NCBI GenBank assembly: GCA_900549475.1
Contig: UROF01000001.1
Span: 124,001-188,000 of the forward strand
Origin: an uncultured Eubacteriales bacterium
Lineage (GTDB): Bacteria; Bacillota; Clostridia; Oscillospirales; Oscillospiraceae
Length of the DNA: 64,000 bases
Reading direction: 5' to 3'
Shown here in pieces: positions 16,615 to 25,085 of the stretch; the first letter of the stretch is position 1; every line of letters starts with the position of its first letter. Below the pieces are notes generated by a model. The model worked only from the letters and a program-made list of their open reading frames with translations, made no database searches and had not been told where the DNA came from. A program made the position numbers and the translations under genes.

Positions 16615-17868
16615 TTACTGCGGTTTTTGCAGCTCAACTGTCTTGCGGAACTTCCCCGGCGTCATGGCACGAAACCGGAGGAAATGCCGGTTCAGGGTTT
16701 TTTCCGAGTGGAATCCCACCTCCAGTGCAATTTCCAGAATGGTCTTGTCACTTTCAAGCAGTAGTTCCGACGCTCTGTTGACCCGCACAAAATTCAAAAA
16801 TTCAGAAAATCCCATCTCTACCTGATAGAGCAGAATACGGTTCAATTCCCGGGGAGACAGATGGAACCTTTCTCCTACCTCCTTCGGGCGCAGGTCCTCG
16901 CTATAATGGCGGTAAATGTAGGACACAAGGGCATAAAAGTCCTTTCTGTCCCTGATATGGCACATATTTCCCACATTTTGATAGGTATTTCTAAACTCGT
17001 TGGCATTCATACCGATCCTGGTCAGAAACACCTTGCTGATGTGTGCGCTGTCTACAAATCCCAAAATCTCTGCCAGTTCCTCCAGCGTAAAATCCGTATA
17101 CAACAAATAGTTGATGGTTTTTCCAATACGCATCTCGTTGAGGAGATCGAAAAAGGACAGGCCGGTAGTACTGGTGATATAGGCGCTGATGGCAGACTCA
17201 CTCATGAAGAAGATCTTTGACAGCTGGGCCAGAGTGATCTTCTCATTTAAATGGCTGTACAGATATAGAAGGATCTGGCTGGGGTCTGTCGGTTTCTCCT
17301 CCGGCAGAGCCTCTTTCCGGCTCTGTTCCCGTAGAAAGCATATGATGATCTCAATCAGTTTGTTGGTGATGTAGAGATTCCCCAGAGCTCCTGCCGGCGG
17401 CTCCATATCCTGAGGAGTTGGTGTGGAATCCATACCTACTTCATCCCGGATCTGCAGGAAAAGCCCAGATACAGATGCGGCTGCCGCCTCCGGCAGCTGA
17501 ATCACCGGCTGATGAGCCATCGCCTGCATGACGGAAAGAGGCGTGTTTCCCGGGTTATAAAATGTTTTGATGATCTCATGGATATTGTCAAAATAATATA
17601 CCAGGATCAGCAGACGAAGGGGGGCTTTTACCTCCACGATATCTGTGATCTGCCAAGGCAGTACAGATACCAGCGTGCCGGGCTTCAGAGAATACCTTCG
17701 GTTATTCAGCAGCAGTTCCCCTTCCCCACTGTCGACCATCCAGAATCGAGACATGGGATGGATCAGCGGTGTGGTGGGTGCAGAAACCACTTCAATATCA
17801 AAGCTGCAGATCTTTTTTTCATCCTGCCTGGAGCAGTATAAGCTCTGCATAGGTACGATTTTCGTCAT
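16615..17868 (-). CDS. AraC-class regulator with two tandem AraC DNA-binding domains
   Basis: 417 residues. Residues about 30-95 look like the cupin sensor of AraC proteins (GEGELLLNNRRYSLKPG). Two complete AraC-type double helix-turn-helix domains follow: residues 198-296 (ITLAQLSKIFFMSESAISAY, then FTLEELAEILGF) and 309-411 (LRPKEVGERFHLSPRELNR, then KTILEIALEVGFHSEKTLNRHF). Ordinary family members have one. It is transcribed alone, convergent with the arginine operon and separated by terminators from both neighbours. Its targets cannot be read from the sequence; the arginine operon and the peptide locus are both candidates. Confidence 0.85.
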   Translation of the reverse strand: MTKIVPMQSLYCSRQDEKKICSFDIEVVSAPTTPLIHPMSRFWMVDSGEGELLLNNRRYSLKPGTLVSVLPWQITDIVEVKAPLRLLILVYYFDNIHEIIKTFYNPGNTPLSVMQAMAHQPVIQLPEAAAASVSGLFLQIRDEVGMDSTPTPQDMEPPAGALGNLYITNKLIEIIICFLREQSRKEALPEEKPTDPSQILLYLYSHLNEKITLAQLSKIFFMSESAISAYITSTTGLSFFDLLNEMRIGKTINYLLYTDFTLEELAEILGFVDSAHISKVFLTRIGMNANEFRNTYQNVGNMCHIRDRKDFYALVSYIYRHYSEDLRPKEVGERFHLSPRELNRILLYQVEMGFSEFLNFVRVNRASELLLESDKTILEIALEVGFHSEKTLNRHFLRFRAMTPGKFRKTVELQKPQ

Positions 17869-17981
17869 GTGTGGTCTCCTTTGTCGTTTTTTGTATTATA
17901 CCATGATTTATTTAGGCAAGCCACTATTTTTAACTATCTACTTCGTCAGGCTTTATAAAGCAAGTAATAATAAAAAAAGTC

Positions 17982-18015
17982 AAAAGAGCCTATATCCTAA
18001 GATATAGGCTCTTTT
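17982..18015 (-). terminator. Terminator of the kinase operon
   Basis: 15-bp perfect arms AAAAGAGCCTATATC / GATATAGGCTCTTTT with a 4-base loop, 45 bases after the kinase stop on the minus strand; it separates the operon from the AraC-type gene. Confidence 0.88.
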
Positions 18016-18059
18016 TGTTATATTCTCTCTTCACTACTTCGCATGTATTATTCAATAAT

Positions 18060-19502
18060 TCAATTGTTGCCAACCAGCATCCGGACAATATCTAGTAGGT
18101 CACTGTCTGCCCCCACATTTCCTGGAAAAATGATGTACGGCATATGGGGGAACTTACTCTCCTCACCAGTGATCCAGACAGGGATTCCGGGGCGAACCTG
18201 ACCCGCCACAATGGCTTTTCTAACCTTCAGGGCCTTTACTCCCACGTCACTGGAGGTAATTCCCCCTTTGGCCAAGATAAACCGTGGCTGTACCGATAGC
18301 TTCGCGATAACGCTGGTCACAGCATCGGAGATTTGCACGGAGATTTTCAGCTGATGATCCCCGTCGCCATCCGGCAAATCCAACCGATCCCGGCGGGTGT
18401 AGACTACCACCGTCTCCCCTCTTTGAATAGATTCCGACGCCTGCACAACGGTCCTTTCCACCTCGTCATCCAGCCCATGTTCCTCCAGGACCCGATGCTG
18501 ATTAAACTCAAGGAAACAAACCGGCAAGCCGCTGTCCTGCAGCAGGACCAGCTGACGGGTCGTCTTAGGAACATGGCTGCCGATCAGGATCATACCGCCG
18601 TTTGTATTTCCCTCAGCAACCAGATCCGCTTTCTGCAGCAGTGGGCAGTCGCTGACATTTCCCAGGATCTTTGGCACAGCAGCTGCGCTGCGGAACAGAA
18701 ATTCTTTTCCCATGCCGACAGCTCGCCAAAAAGCCATAGCGAATACAGCTACATCTGTATAACACAGGCTGTCCACCACGATTCTATTGAAATTTCCGGC
18801 AGACATAAGCTTTTCCAGCACAGCAGAAACACCCTTCTCTCGCAGATCCTCCAGTGTAATGCGAATCACCGCATTCGCGCAAATCTTCCCCCGGGACTTC
18901 TCTTCGCAGAAATCCGGAAGATAGGAGGCATGATAACCAAAGGTCTTGTCCCGGGCATACTCCGTCTGCCCGCAGGGGATCAGCATATTCCCCTCCTGCA
19001 CATAGTGGACGCTGTCAAGAGTAAAACGTCCCCCCTCTGCAAAGAAGGGATAAATGATCTCCCCGTCAAAGCGCTTGGACGAGCAGGCCTCAATTTCCTC
19101 CCGCAGTACAGCCGTTTCCATGGGATAGTGCCCCCGCAGCGTCGAGTCGCTGCGGCTGATTACGATATAGTCCGTCCCCAGCTGTCCAGCTGCTTTGACG
19201 ATCCGTCTGGCAATCAGCCGATGCTGCCGTTCCGATTCCTCCGCAGTCATGCCCCGGGAGTTGGTCAGGATAAAAAAGAGCGGCTCTTTTCCGGTAAAAG
19301 CTTCTGCCAGCGTTTCCTCTTCCCAGTTGGTGTAAACCGGCACATCGTGTACTGTCTGCACACCGGTGGGATCATCATCCAAAACAACAATCTTACGATG
19401 AATCCCCCGCTGTGCCTCCTTCAGCCGGTCGGAGAGGCCTGGAACATCCCACCGAAAGGGGACCGGCATGCTGTCCATTGGAATTGGTGAGCATTTACGC
19501 AT
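18060..19502 (-). CDS. Four-carbon acid sugar kinase family protein (DUF1537, DtnK/OtnK-like)
   Basis: 480 residues. The N-terminal substrate domain has the family signatures LDDDPTGVQTVHDVPVYTNW, TNSRGM and SRSDSTLRGHYPMET; a linker with PFFAEGGRFT follows. The C-terminal ATP-binding domain shows LAKGGITSSDVGVKAL and a glycine-rich IIFPGNVG. Characterised members phosphorylate D-threonate or D-erythronate to the 4-phosphate. It starts 8 bases inside the 3' end of the dehydrogenase gene, so the two are translationally coupled; kinase plus beta-hydroxyacid dehydrogenase is the known four-carbon acid sugar pairing. No matching decarboxylase or isomerase is nearby, so the true substrate is uncertain. 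Confidence 0.85.
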   Translation of the reverse strand: MRKCSPIPMDSMPVPFRWDVPGLSDRLKEAQRGIHRKIVVLDDDPTGVQTVHDVPVYTNWEEETLAEAFTGKEPLFFILTNSRGMTAEESERQHRLIARRIVKAAGQLGTDYIVISRSDSTLRGHYPMETAVLREEIEACSSKRFDGEIIYPFFAEGGRFTLDSVHYVQEGNMLIPCGQTEYARDKTFGYHASYLPDFCEEKSRGKICANAVIRITLEDLREKGVSAVLEKLMSAGNFNRIVVDSLCYTDVAVFAMAFWRAVGMGKEFLFRSAAAVPKILGNVSDCPLLQKADLVAEGNTNGGMILIGSHVPKTTRQLVLLQDSGLPVCFLEFNQHRVLEEHGLDDEVERTVVQASESIQRGETVVVYTRRDRLDLPDGDGDHQLKISVQISDAVTSVIAKLSVQPRFILAKGGITSSDVGVKALKVRKAIVAGQVRPGIPVWITGEESKFPHMPYIIFPGNVGADSDLLDIVRMLVGNN

Positions 19503-20397
19503 ACAGATTACCGCCTTTTTGTACTTCTACATCAGCCAAGTGCTCAAAATATTTGATTATGGCACTGTGATCGTCTTCCATACAGCCCTGCACCTTCAGA
19601 GTCTGGAATATCTCAAAAAGCTGTGCGCTCAGGGGCACGGGGATATCCAGACTGTGGGCGGTGTCCAGAACATTTTTGATGTCCTTGCGGTTGATGGATA
19701 TTTTCCCTCCCGGCTTGAAATTGCGGGAGAGCATCATAGGCGCCTTTGCCTCCAGAACAGCACTCCCCGCCAGGCCGCCGCGGATTGCCTCATAGACATG
19801 TTGCGGGTCCACACCGGACTTATAGGCCAGCACCAGAGCCTCCGACACGGCGGCAATCGTCAAATTCACAATGATCTGGTTGGCCAGTTTGGTAATGCTT
19901 CCCGCGCCCACATCCCCCACCAGCACGGCAGAAGAACCCATGATCTCAAAGAAGGGCTGAGCCCGCTGAAAAGCGGCTGTCTTTCCTCCCACCATGAAGG
20001 ACAGGGTCCCCTGGATCGCTCCCGGCTCACCACCGGAGACAGGGGCGTCCAGATAATCGACCCCTAAAGCGCCCAGGCGCTCGCCGCAGGATCTGGCCTG
20101 CTCCGGCGTAATGCTGCTGGTGTCCACCACCATTGCTCCCGGCCGCAGGACTTTTGCCAGGCCAGAATCACCGAAGAGTACTGTCTCCCCCACCTGCCCG
20201 TTGGGCAGGGAGAGAAATACAAGCGAACAGTTTTCCGCTATTTCGATAGGCTGCGCGGCTGCAGCGCCTTTTTTACAGGCCCGCTGCACTGCGGCTTCGG
20301 ACAAGTCATGAACATACACCTGACAGCCCGACGCCAAAAGGTTGCTCACCATAGGACCGCCCATAATACCAAGGCCAATAAAACCAATCTTCTCCAT
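19495..20397 (-). CDS. NAD(P)-dependent beta-hydroxyacid dehydrogenase (3-hydroxyisobutyrate dehydrogenase / LtnD family)
   Basis: Cytosolic oxidoreductase of 300 residues. The Rossmann motif GFIGLGIMGGPMVSNLL is at the N-terminus, the family substrate motif DAPVSGGEPGAIQGTL lies near residue 120, and the catalytic Lys is expected in GAGSITKLANQIIV. Relatives oxidise L-threonate or reduce tartronate semialdehyde; the adjoining, overlapping DUF1537 kinase favours a threonate/erythronate-like substrate. AAGGAGG precedes the ATG. It follows the serine-hydrolase gene by 80 bases on the same strand and probably belongs to the operon that begins with the D-aminoacylase. Confidence 0.88.
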   Translation of the reverse strand: MEKIGFIGLGIMGGPMVSNLLASGCQVYVHDLSEAAVQRACKKGAAAAQPIEIAENCSLVFLSLPNGQVGETVLFGDSGLAKVLRPGAMVVDTSSITPEQARSCGERLGALGVDYLDAPVSGGEPGAIQGTLSFMVGGKTAAFQRAQPFFEIMGSSAVLVGDVGAGSITKLANQIIVNLTIAAVSEALVLAYKSGVDPQHVYEAIRGGLAGSAVLEAKAPMMLSRNFKPGGKISINRKDIKNVLDTAHSLDIPVPLSAQLFEIFQTLKVQGCMEDDHSAIIKYFEHLADVEVQKGGNLYA

Positions 20398-20477
20398 ATT
20401 TTCTATTTACCTCCTTATGTGCAGCCCGGCAGCCAGTTGAAACCTTTTGACAGCGGCCGCATTCAGGCTTTTTCCTG

Positions 20478-21386
20478 TCACTGCATCACATAGGCGTCGT
20501 AGATTTCCCGCGATACCGTAGCAAGCAAATTCTCGCTGATAAAGTTGTGGTCATTCTCCCGATACTCCTCATCAGAAGCAGTGTTCCCGTTATAAAACAT
20601 GGAGAGCACATAATCGCCCTTGGGAGAATACACGATACCCACATCATTGGCCACCCGGTCCATGGTACCGGTCTTGTGGGCGACGATAGTACCCACAGGC
20701 AAAAACTTGGGGATCCGGGCATTGGTCTGGCACTGCTTGAGAATCTGCATTGCCTGACTGTCCCACTCCTTATCAATCCATTGGCCATGATACAGCAGTT
20801 TCAGCACCTTTGCTGCATCTGACGGCGAAGTCTCGTCATTACGCTCCAATCCGCCAGTATACGCCGGCATATTGCGCAGGTATGGCCGCTTTTTTGCAAT
20901 GGCGCTCTCCAGGTTTTCTTCCGGTCCGATTTCATAGCAGGCTGCAAGAAGATCGGCACATGTGAGATCGCACTTTGTGGCATTGAGCTGCAGCGGCTGC
21001 AGCACATTCTCAATGATGTTTTCCCGGCCAGTAAACTTGAACAGAAAGTCTGCCGCCGTATTGTCCGACAGAATCATCATCAGAGTGGCGTAGTCCTTCA
21101 GTGTCAGTTCCGCGCCGTCATCTACTAGCTGCAGTACGCCGCTTCCCTGGGCCTTATCCTCTCTTTTCAGTGGATACCGGTCATACAGGCGACACTGTCC
21201 GCGGCTCACCTTGCGGAACAGCTCAGCAAGGACAAACACTTTGAATACACTGGCAGACGGGAAAACATCTTCTGCACAGTAGCCTGCCTCCTCATTTGTT
21301 TGCAAATCACAAAAGTACACGCCAAATTTTCCGGTTACACTGGCGGCATTCCGCTCAATAATCTCCTGAATAGAACTAATATTCAT
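20478..21386 (-). CDS. Beta-lactamase-fold serine hydrolase (class A-like), no signal peptide
   Basis: 302 residues with all three penicillin-recognising motifs: SxxK at S46-K49 (SVFK), SDN at 107-109 and KTG at 238-240. Unlike secreted class A beta-lactamases it starts MNISSIQEIIERN with no signal or lipobox, so it should be cytosolic. The omega-loop region before NDETSP (residues 171-187) does not show the general-base Glu of the usual ExxLN motif. Together with its place 20 bases after a D-aminoacylase gene this suggests a peptidase or amidase rather than drug resistance (inference). MlrB of microcystin degradation is a precedent for this fold acting on peptides. Confidence 0.8.
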   Translation of the reverse strand: MNISSIQEIIERNAASVTGKFGVYFCDLQTNEEAGYCAEDVFPSASVFKVFVLAELFRKVSRGQCRLYDRYPLKREDKAQGSGVLQLVDDGAELTLKDYATLMMILSDNTAADFLFKFTGRENIIENVLQPLQLNATKCDLTCADLLAACYEIGPEENLESAIAKKRPYLRNMPAYTGGLERNDETSPSDAAKVLKLLYHGQWIDKEWDSQAMQILKQCQTNARIPKFLPVGTIVAHKTGTMDRVANDVGIVYSPKGDYVLSMFYNGNTASDEEYRENDHNFISENLLATVSREIYDAYVMQ

Positions 21387-21406
21387 TCTATTTCCCCTCT
21401 GTCTAC

Positions 21407-23002
21407 TTACTTGTTGTTGCGGTGCAGCAACCGTCCGGGATGGTCCCCTGTCAGCTGCTTATTCCGATAAACGCACACGCCAGCCACATAGACCGCCTCG
21501 ATCCCATCCGCCTTCTGGTTGGAGTCCTGATAGGTAGCACGATCTCGAAGGATTTTACGGTCAATCAAAACGAGGTCCGCGTCGTACCCTTCCGCGATCT
21601 TTCCCTTACTGGCAATTTTCCAGAAGTCCGCAGTCAAGCCTGTCTGCTTATGTATCGCCTCTTCAAAGGACACCAAGTTCTTTTCCTCAGCAAACCGGCA
21701 GAGAGGCTTCACAAACGTTCCCCAGGCTCTTGGATGCCCTTTTTCCGACAAGAAGAAGCACAGGCCGTCAGAGCCTACCATGGTCCGCGGATGGCAGTAA
21801 ATCTTTTCTACCTCCCTGGGGTCCATAGCAAAATAGATTCCATTTCCGCCGCCCTCATTCTCCAGCAGCAGATCAAAATAGGTATCCATAGCAGGCTTGT
21901 TGATCCTTCTGGCGTAGTCCGCCACTGTCATACCCTCTGCCTCAGGAACCTTTGGACTCACGGAGATAAACACCCCTTCAAAGCCACCGCTGTTGAGATA
22001 AAAATTGTCGTAGCCGCCATCAGGGTCGTTCATCTCCCCCGCGATCTTTTCACGCCATACGGGGTCCCGCAGCTTTTCCATCACCGACTCCATCCCTTCT
22101 GCAAAATACCACGGAGGGATGCACACATTGAGCGCCGTCATATTGGCCTCATAGGGATACTGATCCAGCATAATCTCTACGCCCCGGGCAGCGGCCTCGT
22201 CAATAAGCTTCAGGGTCTCGGCGGACTTGCCCCAGAAGGCTCTTCCGCAGACCTTGTGGTGAGAGATGACCAAAGGCACCTGTGCCTGTTCAGCGATGTA
22301 GATTGCCTCTCTTACGGACTCCACCACATTCCGGGCCTCATCCCGCATATGGGTGGCGTAGACACCACCATAGGGCTTGATGACCTTGCACAGCTCAATG
22401 ACTTCCTCTGTTTTGCAGTAGACACCGGGGATGTAGATCAAACCGCTGCTCAGGCCCATGGCCCCTTGCTCCATACACTTTTTGAGCCGCTCTTTCATCA
22501 GCTCAAACTCAGCAGCAGTCGGTTCTCGATTTTCCACGCCCATAACAGAGACGCGCAGAGTATTATGGCCTACCAAACACATCATATTGATAGCTAACGG
22601 CAGAGTTTTTGTATACGCCTCATACGCCCTATAATCAGAAAAACTCTCATGCGGCATTTTTTGAAAGTCCGGAGAAAAGGCCATGATGTCATTAACTTCC
22701 TGCAGAAAACGGGTATCAATGGGAAAAGGCGACTGGCCGCACTGCCCGCCAATCTCCGTGGTGACTCCTTGTGATACTTTGCAGAGTGTACCGTGTTCTG
22801 TACCGATACTCATATCTCCGTGGGAATGAGCTTCAATAAATCCCGGGCACAGCGTCAGTCCCTGAGCATTAATGATTTCCTTAGCTTTTTGGCCGTCTGT
22901 CTGTAGTGTAATACATCCTTCTTTCACACCAATATCTGCCTGAAATTCTGGTGCTCCCGTTCCATCAATCACAGAAACATTCTGAATCAATAAATCTAGC
23001 AT
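21407..23002 (-). CDS. N-acyl-D-amino-acid deacylase family amidohydrolase
   Basis: Metal-dependent cytosolic amidohydrolase of 531 residues. Metal ligands are visible in GFIEAHSHGD near residue 60, VISHHKVCG, THMRDEA and the late MVGSDG segment; the C-terminal strand returns to the small beta-domain (GYDADLVLIDRK), as in D-aminoacylases. The family removes the acyl group from N-acyl-D-amino acids, and some members cut D-residue-containing dipeptides. GGAGAAGTT precedes the ATG. It is the first gene of an operon with the serine hydrolase, dehydrogenase and kinase, divergent from the LysR gene that probably controls it. Confidence 0.88.
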   Translation of the reverse strand: MLDLLIQNVSVIDGTGAPEFQADIGVKEGCITLQTDGQKAKEIINAQGLTLCPGFIEAHSHGDMSIGTEHGTLCKVSQGVTTEIGGQCGQSPFPIDTRFLQEVNDIMAFSPDFQKMPHESFSDYRAYEAYTKTLPLAINMMCLVGHNTLRVSVMGVENREPTAAEFELMKERLKKCMEQGAMGLSSGLIYIPGVYCKTEEVIELCKVIKPYGGVYATHMRDEARNVVESVREAIYIAEQAQVPLVISHHKVCGRAFWGKSAETLKLIDEAAARGVEIMLDQYPYEANMTALNVCIPPWYFAEGMESVMEKLRDPVWREKIAGEMNDPDGGYDNFYLNSGGFEGVFISVSPKVPEAEGMTVADYARRINKPAMDTYFDLLLENEGGGNGIYFAMDPREVEKIYCHPRTMVGSDGLCFFLSEKGHPRAWGTFVKPLCRFAEEKNLVSFEEAIHKQTGLTADFWKIASKGKIAEGYDADLVLIDRKILRDRATYQDSNQKADGIEAVYVAGVCVYRNKQLTGDHPGRLLHRNNK

Positions 23003-23044
23003 AACTTCTCCTTTCCTCTCTTTCTATAAGAAAGCGTTGCACAT

Positions 23045-23073
23045 TATCAAAAAAACTGATACACTACATATCA
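23045..23073. promoter_or_regulatory. Candidate LysR operator: three alternating half-sites
   Basis: TATCA (23045-23049), TGATA (23057-23061) and TATCA (23069-23073) recur every 12 bases in alternating orientation, giving two overlapping inverted repeats with 7-base spacers. They sit in the 115-bp region between the divergent D-aminoacylase and LysR genes, where a LysR protein normally binds. Confidence 0.55.
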
Positions 23074-23117
23074 AGAAACAGTTCGATAATTCCATGCGGG
23101 TAAGCGGGTGATACATT

Positions 23118-24056
23118 TTGAAAATCCGCCAGATGGAGCAAATCTTAGAAGTATGCTCCTGCAAGTCGATTAATAAGGCTGCTCAAAAATTATATATCTC
23201 CCAAAGTGCCCTTTCGACTTCCATCAACAGCGCTGAAGAGGAGTTGGGGCGAAAGATCCTCGAACGCTCTCACAATGGCATTACTGTTACAAAATTTGGT
23301 GAGGAATTTGTAGAGGCTTCCAGGAAAATTTTGGAGATTTATGATGCACTTCTCAAAAAGGAATCTGATGCCGGAGTACCGCAGTTGCGGGTATCCTGTC
23401 AATATCTCCTTTATGCACGAGCCATTTTCACTGCTATCTGTGCCGAGCATGCAGGGAGTTCAACAGATTTTCGCTATGTAGAAAAAACACGCGATTTGGT
23501 CTGTCAGGATCTTTTGGATAAAGTATCTGAATTAGGCCTAATTACCACCCCTACTACATCCAGAAACAATGTAACACGGACTTTGGAAAATGCTGGACTA
23601 GATTATCGTATCATCTCCACTAGCGACAGTTGCTGCATGGTTGGTCCTAAAAACCCCCTCTATCACAACCAAGAAGATTTTATTATGCTGCGGCAGTTGG
23701 CCCCGTATCCTCTGCTTCACTATGAAAAAGCTCCTTGGATTTGGCATAAAGGCACTTTTGATGACGAACTTTCCTATTTTCCTCATGCCGGATCTCTGTC
23801 CATTAGTGACAGTGGCAGCTTTTATACTTTTCTAATTGATACCAGCAGTTTTTTCATTGGGATCTATAACAAGCATGCCTATGAACAGATCAAATTCTAC
23901 AATAATATTCGAGTCCTTCAGATTGCAGATGCCTCGTTTCCCTATGATACTCTATGTATCTGGCGAAAGGGCAGTACAATGACAGAGATCGCAAGAGAAT
24001 ATATGCGGCGGATCTATTTCTCAATCGGAAGGACCCCAGAAGCTTTTTCACTATAA
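23118..24056 (+). CDS. LysR-family transcriptional regulator
   Basis: 312 residues. The N-terminal winged helix (residues 1-60) has the classic MEQILEVCSCKSINKAAQKLY and SQSALSTSINSAEEELG pattern; an effector-binding domain follows from about residue 90. The start is a TTG at 23118 with only a weak GGGTGAT upstream, chosen because MKIRQMEQ is the usual family beginning. It is divergent from the D-aminoacylase operon and lies beside the Opp transporter, so it most likely controls one or both in response to a peptide or amino-acid ligand (inference). Its coding sequence is clearly more AT-rich than genes outside this locus. Confidence 0.9.
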   Translation: MKIRQMEQILEVCSCKSINKAAQKLYISQSALSTSINSAEEELGRKILERSHNGITVTKFGEEFVEASRKILEIYDALLKKESDAGVPQLRVSCQYLLYARAIFTAICAEHAGSSTDFRYVEKTRDLVCQDLLDKVSELGLITTPTTSRNNVTRTLENAGLDYRIISTSDSCCMVGPKNPLYHNQEDFIMLRQLAPYPLLHYEKAPWIWHKGTFDDELSYFPHAGSLSISDSGSFYTFLIDTSSFFIGIYNKHAYEQIKFYNNIRVLQIADASFPYDTLCIWRKGSTMTEIAREYMRRIYFSIGRTPEAFSL

Positions 24057-24070
24057 TCTATCCCCGTATC

Positions 24071-24107
24071 CGACTGTCCTGCGGCTTACTCAGCCGCAGG
24101 ACAGTCG
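24071..24107. terminator. Bidirectional terminator between lysR and oppF
   Basis: 16-bp perfect arms CGACTGTCCTGCGGCT / AGCCGCAGGACAGTCG with a 5-base loop, followed by TTTTATTT on the + strand. Confidence 0.9.
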
Positions 24108-24109
24108 TT

Positions 24110-25084
24110 TTATTTATCTGCTTTCATATAGAAGGGGCATGCGCAAAAATGTCCAGGTGAAATTTCACGGAACTCTGGATCAGCACAGGTACATTGCTCA
24201 CAAGAGAACTCGCACCGAGCCGCAAAGCGGCACCCTGGTTTCGGATCAATAGGAGACGTGACCTCGCCGCGGATCACATGTGCCTTTTTGCTCCGCATAC
24301 TTAGATCTGGCACTGGAATTGCCGACAGCAGTGCCTTCGTATAGGGATGCAGAGGATTTTGAAACAACTCACGAGAGGGTGCTTTTTCAATACACTGACC
24401 CAAATAAAGAACAGCAATCTCATCAGAAATATGCTTTACCACACTGAGGTCATGGGTGATAAACAGGTATGTCAGCCCCATCTCGTCCTGCAGATCCATA
24501 AGCAAGTTCAATATCTGCGCCTGGATCGACACATCCAGTGCAGACACCGGCTCATCACATACAATAAACTTTGGGTCCATAGCCAATGCTCTTGCTACAC
24601 CGATCCGCTGCCGCCGTCCACCGTCCAGCTCATGAGGATAGGCATTATATAAACGGGACGCTAATCCCACAGTATCCATTAGCTTTGGTATCCGTTCCAT
24701 AATTTCTTTATGAGAATGGAACTTCCCACTGACTATCATGGGTTCGGCAATAATCTCAGCTACTGTCAGACGAGGATTGATGCTGGAATAAGGATCCTGA
24801 AAAATGATTTGCATATCTCCGCGCATCTCTCGCATCTGTTTTTTGGAAAGTTTAGTAATATCCCGTCCCTCAAAAAGAATTTCTCCGCTGGTAGGTTCTG
24901 TCAGTCGCAGAATTGTTCGTCCTAAAGTTGATTTTCCACATCCAGACTCTCCAACGACCCCTAAAGTCTTTCCCTTTTCGATTTGGAGATTAATGTCATC
25001 TACCGCATGAAGGAATTTCCCCTTGGTCTTGAAATACTTTTTTAAGTGTCTTGTCTCCAGTAATGGCGTACTATTTGCTACCAT
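24110..25084 (-). CDS. oppF: Oligopeptide/dipeptide ABC transporter ATP-binding protein OppF
   Basis: 324 residues. Walker A GVVGESGCGKSTLGR, Walker B FIVCDEPVSALD and the oligopeptide C-terminal domain with a Cys cluster (CRFAARCEFSCEQCTC), as in DppD/OppD proteins. The signature motif reads LDGGRRQRIGVARAL instead of the usual LSGGQ, so Ser is replaced by Asp. The ATG at 25084 is preferred over a longer frame to 25141 because GAGGAG lies 7 bases upstream and the upstream gene stops 1 base before it. Last gene of the opp operon. Confidence 0.9.
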   Translation of the reverse strand: MVANSTPLLETRHLKKYFKTKGKFLHAVDDINLQIEKGKTLGVVGESGCGKSTLGRTILRLTEPTSGEILFEGRDITKLSKKQMREMRGDMQIIFQDPYSSINPRLTVAEIIAEPMIVSGKFHSHKEIMERIPKLMDTVGLASRLYNAYPHELDGGRRQRIGVARALAMDPKFIVCDEPVSALDVSIQAQILNLLMDLQDEMGLTYLFITHDLSVVKHISDEIAVLYLGQCIEKAPSRELFQNPLHPYTKALLSAIPVPDLSMRSKKAHVIRGEVTSPIDPKPGCRFAARCEFSCEQCTCADPEFREISPGHFCACPFYMKADK

Positions 25085-25085
25085 G

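Noticed and set aside
20478..21386. Call as an antibiotic-resistance beta-lactamase.
   Set aside because: No export signal, no recognisable Glu166, and operon context of peptide catabolism; kept only as a beta-lactamase-fold hydrolase.
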